Assembly (NCBI GenBank): GCA_947448095.1
Contig: CANFNN010000103.1
Span: 1 to 8,708, forward strand
Source of the DNA: Bacteriovoracaceae bacterium
GTDB taxonomy: Bacteria; Bdellovibrionota; Bacteriovoracia; Bacteriovoracales; Bacteriovoracaceae
Direction: 5' to 3'
DNA: 8,708 nt
In this document: piece after piece, positions 1 to 5,401 of the stretch
Numbering within the stretch: position 1 is the stretch's first letter
Layout of the letters: every line of letters begins with the position of its first letter
Notes under the pieces: model-generated
Database searches by the model: none
What the model was told of the DNA's origin: nothing
The model's input: the letters and a program-made list of their open reading frames with translations, nothing else
Position numbers and translations under genes: made by a program

Positions 1-145
1 GAGTAGTTCACAGAAAAAAACTTCCAGAGAGTGAAATTAAGTGAGTCACTACCAAGTGCGAGGTTTGGCGGGCAAAGCAGCTAAACTTTTTACTCTTTAC
101 GAGGAAAGGGAAAATAGTATTTAGAAACTGCTTGCTTTCTTAAAG

Positions 146-568
146 ATGTGGAATGGAGCACTGGCCCGTCGTTTGAAAATTGTGACCAAAACTCTTTCTA
201 CTTATCCACCATTTAGTGACTTGAACACACACTGTATTTATTCCGCTGATAATTATCAAACCACGTTTTCAGGGGAAATTATGAACGCAGGATCGACCAT
301 CACGATTGGAGATACTTTTCAAGGGAAGCTCGTTCATTCTAATATTATAATTTGGCTTAAAGAAAACGCCAAAGCTGGGATACCTCTTGACGATAAATCG
401 TCTCTGCGAAGATTGAGAAGAGTTATAGCTCATGAATTTGGACACATGTTAGGATTACATCATCAGTTTAGTGACGATATAGAGAGTATTATGTCCTACA
501 AAGGAGTTGAGTGGATAACCGATTATGATTATGAGGTCATCGCTCGGCTATATCCGCTTACTTTTTGA
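146..568 (+). CDS. Matrixin-like (M10-type) zinc metallopeptidase, probably N-terminally truncated
   Basis: The 140-residue product carries a complete metzincin zinc site, HEFGHMLGLHH (HExxHxxGxxH, about residues 96-106). It is followed by the Met-turn SIMSY (about 114-118) and a typical matrixin ending, TDYDYEVIARLYP. These motifs identify a zinc-dependent endopeptidase of the M10 fold; the substrate is unknown. Such enzymes are normally exported, but no signal peptide or propeptide with a cysteine switch is visible. The ATG at 146 has no Shine-Dalgarno sequence before it, and the frame is closed by a TAG at 122-124, only seven codons upstream. I infer loss of the 5' end by rearrangement, although a short cytoplasmic form cannot be excluded. 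The stop codon lies at the start of a perfect palindrome and of a GC-rich patch. The catalytic half looks intact; expression is doubtful. Confidence 0.7.
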   Translation: MWNGALARRLKIVTKTLSTYPPFSDLNTHCIYSADNYQTTFSGEIMNAGSTITIGDTFQGKLVHSNIIIWLKENAKAGIPLDDKSSLRRLRRVIAHEFGHMLGLHHQFSDDIESIMSYKGVEWITDYDYEVIARLYPLTF

Positions 569-580
569 TAGACGTCTATC
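567..580. repeat. Perfect 14-bp palindrome overlapping the peptidase stop codon
   Basis: GATAGACGTCTATC equals its own reverse complement. It begins inside the TGA stop of the metallopeptidase frame and marks the left edge of the GC-rich patch. It could be a hairpin, a dimeric-protein binding site or a junction scar. There is no T-run directly after it, so it is not a standard terminator. Confidence 0.6.
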
Positions 581-675
581 GTCCGTGAGCTTCCAGAGCG
601 GTTTCCTCTGGTGGTTCTGCCTTAACGTGCCGAGGCCTTGACTGTACCCACTGGAAAAGCTCAGTGGGGGCCATC
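581..675. other. GC-rich patch with strong stem-loops (candidate structured RNA or foreign insert)
   Basis: By hand count this stretch is about 55% G+C, against clearly AT-rich flanks, and no long reading frame crosses it. Two clean hairpins are visible. The first pairs CCAGAG (593-598) with CTCTGG (606-611) around a 7-nt loop. The second pairs CCCACTG (647-653) with CAGTGGG (662-668) and is framed by GGCC at 634-637 and 669-672. A competing helix is possible between TGAGCTTCCAG (586-596) and CTGGAAAAGCTCA (651-663), which would disrupt both hairpins. I do not recognise it as tmRNA, SRP RNA, RNase P RNA or a known riboswitch. It lies directly ahead of a transposase remnant, so an IS-derived piece is also possible. 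Confidence 0.4.
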
Positions 676-678
676 ATA

Positions 679-780
679 ATGAAAAAATGCAAACCTATGG
701 TCATTCTTCATCAGTGGAGAAATGAAATTCTTCAGTACTTTGAAAATTATCGGCTTAGATTGATTTACCGAACGATGTAA
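679..780 (+). pseudogene. Internally deleted C-terminal remnant of an ISL3-type transposase
   Basis: This frame of 33 codons reads HQWRNEILQYF and then directly ENYRLRLIYRTM before the stop. In ISL3-family DDE transposases (IS204/IS1001/IS1096/IS1165 group) the C-terminal end usually reads like W..EI..YF, then a TNG.EG.N..IK..KR..YGFRNF block, then NYRLRL. Here the first and last parts are adjacent and the middle block of roughly 35 residues, including the final catalytic acidic region, is gone. The residues shared by the two edges (FEN) suggest a deletion across a short homology. The product cannot be an active transposase. Family assignment rests on remembered motif order, and the fragment is short. 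Confidence 0.5.
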
Positions 781-950
781 AAGCCCCTTACCTTAATAAA
801 AGGCGCGATTTTTCCTCCCAAATTTCTTTGGGTTGGGAATCCGTTTTTTAAAAACTGGATTTTATTAAATTTTAGAGAGTTGATTCGATTGAATTTTTTT
901 GAGTCATCCACTGCCAACCTAGGACAGTCACATGATGAGAATTAATTCAC
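781..950. other. Non-coding AT-rich tail after the transposase remnant, with two inverted repeats
   Basis: I see no gene here. CCCAAA (817-822) pairs with TTTGGG (827-832) around a 4-nt loop. A second imperfect inverted repeat pairs AATCC (838-842) plus five Ts with five As plus GGATT (857-861). Hairpins just past the transposase stop could be the right end of the former insertion sequence or its terminator. No matching left inverted repeat was found upstream in the window. Confidence 0.3.
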
Positions 951-1118
951 ATGGACAAATACGGAAGGCTTAAGAGCGACAATTGGTTTGATTATCACCG
1001 TTACATGCACATTCATGATGAAGTTCTTGATAGATTTAATGGCCATTACACCACCCCAGTAAATTACGAACATTATATTTAGACAGAAAAAGAAATTCAT
1101 ATCGAAGTTGAAATTGAA

Positions 1119-1508
1119 TTGATCTCCGGTCATTTAGTTTCAATTGATAAGCGTGCTAGTGCAAAAATAATTAAAGGCCAATTAATGTGCCAGACAACCA
1201 ACTATCAATATTTGGTATCTGATCCAGTTACAAAATTTCAAATTAGATATGATTCTCCTCATTTAGCGGGAGTAAATTTTGAAGATTGGGATTATCAACA
1301 TCATCGGCATGAAACTTCGTTTGCAGGAAAAAAAGCACAAGAATCAGTAATTGTTTATATGCCTTTTGATAAGCCACAAAGTATATCGTTTAACAAAACG
1401 TACTTTTCAAAACGCAAGGGGATACCATTTAGTTATAAGGGTGATCCTTGGCCACAGGTTGAAGATTTTTTAAATGAAGTTGTTACATTAGCTTCAGACC
1501 GAAAATGA
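1119..1508 (+). CDS. Hypothetical protein in toxin position before a truncated HigA-type antitoxin
   Basis: The product is 129 residues from the TTG at 1119, the only plausible start after the in-frame TAG at 1080-1082. No clear Shine-Dalgarno precedes it. Upstream of the TAG the same frame stays open back to an ATG at 951 (43 codons with protein-like composition, such as NWFDYHRYMHIHDE), so this may be a gene of about 185 codons cut by a nonsense mutation. The part after the TAG has a YDSPH segment, an HHRHE segment near the middle, and a C-terminal PWPQVEDFLNEVV helix. That pattern is loosely reminiscent of TumE-type toxins (YDN...HRH...dF), but the match is weak. The best functional hint is position: 21 bp downstream begins the start of a HigA-like antitoxin. 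I would call it an unrecognised protein, probable toxin component, possibly inactive. Confidence 0.45.
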   Translation: MISGHLVSIDKRASAKIIKGQLMCQTTNYQYLVSDPVTKFQIRYDSPHLAGVNFEDWDYQHHRHETSFAGKKAQESVIVYMPFDKPQSISFNKTYFSKRKGIPFSYKGDPWPQVEDFLNEVVTLASDRK

Positions 1509-1529
1509 AATGTTACCGGGAGAGCAGTT

Positions 1530-1598
1530 ATGAGTAAGTATCCAAAAAATCCATTTCATGCAGGTGAAATTCTATTAAAAAAATTATCTAGTAGTTAA
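1530..1598 (+). pseudogene. N-terminal fragment of a HigA-type (XRE family) antitoxin
   Basis: This 22-codon frame reads MSKYPKNPFHAGEILLKK and then LSSS and stops. The PFHxGEILL motif is the characteristic start of HigA/VapI-type antitoxins, whose helix-turn-helix domain follows immediately and is usually about 70 residues long. A good Shine-Dalgarno (GGGAGA, 1518-1523) precedes the ATG, so the fragment keeps its native translation start. The helix-turn-helix is missing completely, so it cannot bind DNA. The family sequence breaks off where a 10-bp direct repeat begins. The upstream ORF would be the partner toxin. Confidence 0.65.
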
Positions 1599-1623
1599 TA
1601 GGCGCTTATCTAGTAATTTTTTT
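1577..1623. terminator. Inverted repeat with flanking A/T runs between converging fragments
   Basis: Seven As, TTA and CTAG (1577-1591, with T1587 bulged) pair with CTAG, TAA and seven Ts (1610-1623), leaving an 18-nt loop. The structure lies between the antitoxin fragment on the + strand and the FkbM fragment on the - strand, and it has a T-run in either direction. That is the form of a weak bidirectional intrinsic terminator. The stem is very AT-rich, so efficiency is uncertain. Confidence 0.4.
1584..1615. repeat. 10-bp perfect direct repeat at the antitoxin break point
   Basis: TTATCTAGTA occurs at 1584-1593 and again at 1606-1615, separated by 12 bp. The first copy encodes the last, non-family residues of the antitoxin fragment. 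The arrangement resembles a duplicated target or a recombination scar. The repeats also form part of the inverted structure described for this interval, so one sequence serves both descriptions. Confidence 0.5.
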
Positions 1624-1625
1624 AC

Positions 1626-2018
1626 TTATTTTAGAATTGCAAGCAAATCTTGTCCACCATAATTTAATATTTGATCCCTAGAGACTTTGTGATCTTTAGA
1701 AGTGTATATATCAAATCCATTATCAAGTAAAAAAACGAAAACAGGTTTAGGGTCTTTGTTTAATCTTGCCATAACACCATGTGAAATTTCAAAAATTACA
1801 TTTTTAATCTTTCTGTCTTTAAACAAATTCTTTGCTCCAAGAAAAACTTCATATTCAAAACCTTCAACATCTACTTTTAGACAATCAATCTTATCGATTC
1901 CATTTGAATTGCAAAAACCATCAAGGGTTACAACGTCGACTTCGATAAATGTGGACTGAGATTGACTTGTATGTGCTAAACCTAATGAATGATGGGCATG
2001 AGCAGGAGATGTGTAAAA
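1626..2018 (-). pseudogene. C-terminal fragment of an FkbM-family methyltransferase
   Basis: On the - strand the frame is open for 130 codons, from just after a TAA at 2021-2019 to a TAA at 1628-1626, with no ATG near its beginning. It contains the diagnostic FkbM stretch: FIEVDVVTLDGFC, GIDKIDCLKVDVEGFEYEV, FLGAKNLF, then KNVIFEIS. In this family VTLDxF...LKIDVEGxE...LxGA is the second half of the SAM-dependent methyltransferase fold, and the acidic D-x-E-G residues contribute to the active site. The N-terminal Rossmann motif (a VGAN-like glycine loop) that binds SAM is absent, and the sequence above 2021 does not continue it in any frame. An internal TTG at 1826 would give only the last 66 residues. 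FkbM enzymes O-methylate sugars or secondary metabolites; this copy is presumably non-functional. Confidence 0.75.
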
Positions 2019-2108
2019 TTAAGTATTGATCAGGAGTTTATCCCTGTTTTAGACCTCAAAGAAAAAAATGTGGTGGAAAATTTAAGGATAATAGGTAGTT
2101 AAAAAAAA

Positions 2109-2197
2109 TGGTGCCCGAGACGAGACTTGAACTCGTACGACCGGTAAAGGTCGGCAGATTTTAAATCTGCTGTGTCTACCGATTCCACCACCCAGGC
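2109..2197 (-). tRNA. tRNA-Leu (anticodon UAA)
   Basis: Read on the - strand this is an 89-nt class II tRNA with an encoded CCA end. The acceptor stem pairs GCCTGGG with CTCGGGC. The anticodon stem GCAGA/TCTGC encloses the loop TTTAAAA, giving anticodon UAA for leucine. A long variable arm (CGACC...GGTCG) is as expected for tRNA-Leu, and the T arm pairs ACGAG with CTCGT around TTCAAGT. Eight Ts follow the CCA directly on the - strand (2108-2101), which may help end transcription. The gene is divergent from nuoB. Its 3' end faces the series of broken genes, the usual orientation for an element integrated at a tRNA 3' end. Confidence 0.96.
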
Positions 2198-2612
2198 ACA
2201 TTATAGGTAATTAAAGACAATTAATCGGAAGTGCTGTGATTTTGGAAAATTTATGAGAATCTGTCAATTATTAAACATTCTATTCGTACTTTTTTAATGA
2301 GTTGCTCAACAAATTGAGTTGATAACAAGCAAATCGATAAAAATTTTCGTTTATTTAATATGACAATGGGCATAGTGGAAGCCATCAAAAAATGTTTGCT
2401 TGGTTACCTGAAAATAATAAGTCAATTGGTCGTAAGGACCAACCACAAAATCGAAATGCAATTGAACTCTTTCCGCAGGACGTAAGTTCACGGGGCTTCA
2501 GTTCAGATGATGACTAGGCAATCAAGTAAGTTATTGATTTACATTTCTTCTAAGTCTCCCTAAAATATTGTCACAAACATAATAGTATAAAATATTTTTT
2601 GTAGGGGACGGC
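2198..2612. other. Intergenic region between tRNA-Leu and nuoB: operon leader
   Basis: These 415 bp separate two divergently transcribed units and must contain the tRNA promoter on the - strand; the nuo promoter on the + strand probably lies here too. I could not find a convincing -35/-10 pair for either. Besides a possible 41-codon ORF (2392-2517), a small hairpin pairs TTGGTC (2426-2431) with GACCAA (2437-2442). The last 90 bp before nuoB are extremely AT-rich and end in a good Shine-Dalgarno. No nuoA is present, although nuoA usually stands here. Confidence 0.5.
2392..2517 (+). CDS. Possible small protein of 41 residues upstream of nuoB
   Basis: An ATG at 2392 opens a 41-codon frame that begins MFAWLPENNKSIGRKD, contains AIELFPQDVSS and ends in FSSDDD. 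The product would be hydrophilic, without a membrane segment or signal peptide, and with an acidic tail. A GGAAG lies about 10 nt before the ATG, a little far for a strong ribosome-binding site. A competing 39-codon frame starts at 2366 in another phase and looks less protein-like. It resembles nothing I recognise. It could be a real small protein, a leader ORF for the nuo operon, or chance. Confidence 0.25.
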   Translation: MFAWLPENNKSIGRKDQPQNRNAIELFPQDVSSRGFSSDDD

Positions 2613-3179
2613 ATGTCGACTAATAAAAGACTCGTAAGTCAATTGGAGAGCCGAAGTGAAGAAGACTTTGCGCTCGATCGCTTAATTGTTACGACTAAAG
2701 CTGATTCTTTTTTGGAATGGGCAAAACGTTGGGGACAATCAAACTCTCTTTGGCCATTTCCTTTTGGGACTGCTTGTTGTGCCATTGAATATATGGCGGT
2801 GGTTGGACCAAAATATGATGCTTCACGATTTGGAGCCGAGGTTGTTCGTTTTTCTCCTCGTCAATCAGACTTAATGATCATCGCTGGTACGATCACTGAA
2901 AAACAAGCACCAGTTCTTAGAAGAATTTACGATCAAATGGCCGATCCAAAATGGGTTATTGCCATGGGGGCTTGCGCTTCTTCTGGCGGATTCTACCGCG
3001 CTTATCACGTTGTTCAAGGGGTTTCACGCGATATACCTGTCGATGTTTATATTCCAGGTTGTCCTCCTACTCCAGAAGCCGTTATTCAAGGGATCATGCA
3101 AATTCAAGACAGAATTAAAAAAGGTGTCTCAAGCTATGATGGTCTAAGAAAAGAGCTCGAAGAAAAAGCAGCACATTAA
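2613..3179 (+). CDS. nuoB: NADH-quinone oxidoreductase subunit B
   Basis: This 188-residue subunit carries the terminal [4Fe-4S] cluster N2, which hands electrons to quinone at the junction of the peripheral and membrane arms. All four N2 ligands are visible: the tandem C55-C56 in GTACCAIEYMA, C121 in GACASSGG, and C150 in PGCPPTPEA. The length is typical of the family, with a normal extension at each end. The start is set by a strong Shine-Dalgarno, AGGGGA at 2603-2608, four bases before the ATG. It is the first gene of the visible operon and is followed by nuoCD after 29 bp. NuoB contacts NuoD and NuoI in the assembled complex. The absence of nuoA before it is the only unusual point. Confidence 0.97.
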   Translation: MSTNKRLVSQLESRSEEDFALDRLIVTTKADSFLEWAKRWGQSNSLWPFPFGTACCAIEYMAVVGPKYDASRFGAEVVRFSPRQSDLMIIAGTITEKQAPVLRRIYDQMADPKWVIAMGACASSGGFYRAYHVVQGVSRDIPVDVYIPGCPPTPEAVIQGIMQIQDRIKKGVSSYDGLRKELEEKAAH

Positions 3180-3208
3180 TTAGTAAAAAATAAAATAGGT
3201 TTTTATTC

Positions 3209-4903
3209 ATGCAAGAGTTAAGTCAATTCGGAAAAGATCTACAGACAAGTTTTTCTAGTCATTCACACTCATATAAATTTGACAACCATGTGATCTTTGC
3301 AGACACAAAAAATTTATTAAGTGTTATGGCAAAACTAAAAGACGAATTTAATTTTAATATGCTCCTCGATGTATGCGGTGTGGATAACTCCCGTAGACCA
3401 AAAAGCGAGTGGACTCACGGAGTTCGTTTTGAATCAGTTTATCATTTGCTCAATATGGAAAAAAATGAGCGTATTCGCATTCGAGTTCCAGTTGATGTCG
3501 ACGGTGGTGAATTAGTTCCTTCAGTCATGTCTTTTTGGAGAGGTGCTGATTGGTTTGAACGCGAAGCTTGGGATATGTTTGGTATCAGCTATGAAGGAAG
3601 AAAAAAGGAGCGCTTACTGACTCACCATGAGTTTGTCGGTCACCCTCTAAGAAAAGATTACCGCGCTGATCACAATCAACCTTTATCTGAATCTCTAGAA
3701 ATACACTTTGATGCTGATCCTTCAATTTCACCAGAAGATGCTTCAAAAAGAGAGTGGATTAATATTGGTCCAAGTCACCCAGCTACTCACGGAACCCTTC
3801 GAATTATGGCCGAGATTGAAGGTGAGGTGATTAAGAGATCTAAATTAGAAATTGGTTACCTACATCGATGTTTTGAAAAGATGACTGAAAATCATCTTTA
3901 TAATCAAGTCATTCCCTATACTGACCGTCTCAATTATTGCTCTTCACCGATGAATAATATTGGTTGGTGTAAAGCTATAGAAGATATGATGGGTATTGAA
4001 ATCCCTGACCGTGCCAAAGCGCTGCGTATGGTTTTGGCAGAACTCTCGCGTGTTATTGATCACTTGGTCTGCATTGGAGCAGGAGCAGTTGATCTCGGTG
4101 CCCTCACTTCATTTTGGTTTTGTTTTGAACAAAGAGAGCGAGTGTATGAACTTTTTGAGAAACTTTGTGGAGCTAGACTAACAGTTTCACTTACACGAAT
4201 TGGTGGAATGGCCCAAGAACTTCCAGTTGGATGGGTGACTGATTGTTTAGCAGTCGTAAAGCAAATTGAAAAAGGTATCGCTGAAGTAGATGGTCTTCTT
4301 ACAAAAAATAAAATCTATGTGGATAGAACACGTGTTTGTCCCATCAGTGCTGCTGATGCCATAGCTTGGGGATATACTGGTCCTTGCCTTCGCGCTACTG
4401 GCGTGAACTATGACATTCGAAAAGCCAATCCGTATTACTTTTATAAAGACGTTGATTTTGAAATTCCTATTGGGCAAAACGGTGACAACTACGATCGCTA
4501 CTTGGTGCGTATGGAAGAGATGAGACAATCGCTTCGCATTGTCAATCAGGTTTTAGGCAATCTTCCAAGCGGACCTTATCAATCATTGGATAAACGCGTT
4601 TGTATTCCACCTAAAAAAGAAGTTTATACTAATATCGAAGGATTAATGAACCACTTCATGTTAATCATGAAAGGTGTTCGTCCACCAGTAGGTGAAATTT
4701 ATTCAGCCACTGAAGCCGCTAATGGTGAGCTTGGCTTTTATGTTATTTCAGATGGGGGAGCTAATCCTTATCGTGTAAAAGTGCGTCCGCCATGTTTTGC
4801 TATTTACCAATCTTTTAGCGATATCATCCAAAACAAAATGATTTCTGATGCCATTGCCGAACTTGGAGCAATGAATATTATTGCGGGAGAATTAGACCGA
4901 TGA
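3209..4903 (+). CDS. nuoCD: NADH-quinone oxidoreductase, fused subunit C/D
   Basis: One 564-residue protein combines the 30-kDa (NuoC) and 49-kDa (NuoD) subunits. The NuoC part (about 1-155) has FEREAWDMFGI (116-126) and GHPLRKDY (144-151). The NuoD part starts near 180 with GPSHPATHG (187-195), whose H190 corresponds to the conserved quinone-headgroup histidine, and Y243 in TDRLNY corresponds to the partner tyrosine. It continues through EIGYLHR, GPCLRATG and PPVGEIYSATEAANG to the conserved end, IIAGELDR. NuoD lines the quinone cavity and packs on NuoB; NuoC braces the arm. Fusion of C and D is known in enterobacteria and several other groups. The segment RKKERLL replaces the more usual gHPxLRRIL of NuoC, a mild deviation. 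The stop overlaps the nuoE start as ATGA, indicating translational coupling. Confidence 0.97.
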   Translation: MQELSQFGKDLQTSFSSHSHSYKFDNHVIFADTKNLLSVMAKLKDEFNFNMLLDVCGVDNSRRPKSEWTHGVRFESVYHLLNMEKNERIRIRVPVDVDGGELVPSVMSFWRGADWFEREAWDMFGISYEGRKKERLLTHHEFVGHPLRKDYRADHNQPLSESLEIHFDADPSISPEDASKREWINIGPSHPATHGTLRIMAEIEGEVIKRSKLEIGYLHRCFEKMTENHLYNQVIPYTDRLNYCSSPMNNIGWCKAIEDMMGIEIPDRAKALRMVLAELSRVIDHLVCIGAGAVDLGALTSFWFCFEQRERVYELFEKLCGARLTVSLTRIGGMAQELPVGWVTDCLAVVKQIEKGIAEVDGLLTKNKIYVDRTRVCPISAADAIAWGYTGPCLRATGVNYDIRKANPYYFYKDVDFEIPIGQNGDNYDRYLVRMEEMRQSLRIVNQVLGNLPSGPYQSLDKRVCIPPKKEVYTNIEGLMNHFMLIMKGVRPPVGEIYSATEAANGELGFYVISDGGANPYRVKVRPPCFAIYQSFSDIIQNKMISDAIAELGAMNIIAGELDR

Positions 4904-5382
4904 GCGAAAATACATTTACGTTCTCTAAAGAAAATCTAGCAACCTATAATGAGTATTTAACTCGTTATGATGATGTTGAATCGGCGCTTTTGCCAACTTT
5001 ACATTTAGTTCAGGAGCAAAATCATTGGCTTTCTGAAGATGCTATAAATTATGTTTCAACACTCATGGGAATTCCCGCTATCAAAATCAAAGAAGTCATC
5101 TCTTTTTACGATATGTTTTACGATGTTCCAGTGGGAAGAAATATTGTTCAAGTCTGTACTAATATAACTTGTTCAATGTATGGCGGAAGAGAAATTTATC
5201 AAGGACTTCTTCACCATTATGAAACGAGTTTTTTAACTCCTACTCGCGATGGAAGAATTTCTATTCAAAAAATGGAATGCCTTGGTGCCTGTGAATTAGC
5301 CCCATGTATGCGAGCCAATAATGAATACGTAGGTCATCTCGATTTAGCTTCTGCCATCCATAAGATCGACGAATTAGCTTAA
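4900..5382 (+). CDS. nuoE: NADH-quinone oxidoreductase subunit E
   Basis: This 160-residue thioredoxin-like subunit of the NADH dehydrogenase module binds the off-path [2Fe-2S] cluster N1a. Its four ligands follow the family pattern C-x4-C...C-x3-C: C86 and C91 in CTNITC, C127 and C131 in CLGAC. The N-terminal helical part contains the conserved IPAIKIKEVISFYDMF. The ATG overlaps the nuoCD stop by 4 bp, with a GGGAGA Shine-Dalgarno inside the end of nuoCD. Nineteen bases separate it from nuoF, its direct structural partner. Length and motifs are normal. Confidence 0.97.
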   Translation: MSENTFTFSKENLATYNEYLTRYDDVESALLPTLHLVQEQNHWLSEDAINYVSTLMGIPAIKIKEVISFYDMFYDVPVGRNIVQVCTNITCSMYGGREIYQGLLHHYETSFLTPTRDGRISIQKMECLGACELAPCMRANNEYVGHLDLASAIHKIDELA

Positions 5383-5401
5383 GGAAAAAGGTTATTAAAT
5401 T

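Noticed and set aside
1..145. Possible missing N-terminal part of the metallopeptidase at the left edge.
   Set aside because: All three + frames contain stops and none gives a signal-peptide-like or protease-like sequence. I see nothing identifiable here.
628..650. Copy of the tRNA-Leu 3' end (GTGCCGAG resembling GTGCCCGAG at 2111-2119) as an att duplicate.
   Set aside because: Only eight or nine positions match with a gap, and the similarity does not continue, so chance is more likely.
942..1133. 63-codon frame on the - strand across the toxin-position ORF.
   Set aside because: It runs antisense to the better-supported + frame, has no ribosome-binding site and shows no known motif.
1584..1615. 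Integron attC-like site at the antitoxin truncation point.
   Set aside because: GTTAATA does not satisfy the GTTRRRY core, no matching RYYYAAC partner is present, and no integrase or neighbouring cassette sites are visible.
1702..1959. 85-codon + frame across the FkbM fragment.
   Set aside because: The opposite strand carries a clear family signature over the same interval, so this is an antisense shadow.
1998..2102. 34-codon frame on the + strand starting ATG at 1998 and ending in NVVENLRIIGS.
   Set aside because: It has no ribosome-binding site and no recognisable family, and it partly overlaps the FkbM fragment on the other strand. It may be the tail of a lost gene, but the evidence is insufficient.
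2200..2267. Promoter signals for tRNA-Leu on the - strand: TTGACA at 2267-2262 and TATAAT at 2205-2200.
   Set aside because: The two are far too distant to form one promoter. TATAAT lies only 2 bp from the tRNA 5' end, so it would start transcription inside the gene, and the -10 at proper distance from TTGACA (CAAAAT) is weak.
2568..2593. TTGTCA (2568-2573) and TATAAA (2586-2591) as the nuo operon promoter.
   Set aside because: The spacing is 12 bp, too short for a sigma-70 type promoter, and such hexamers arise by chance in this AT-rich stretch.
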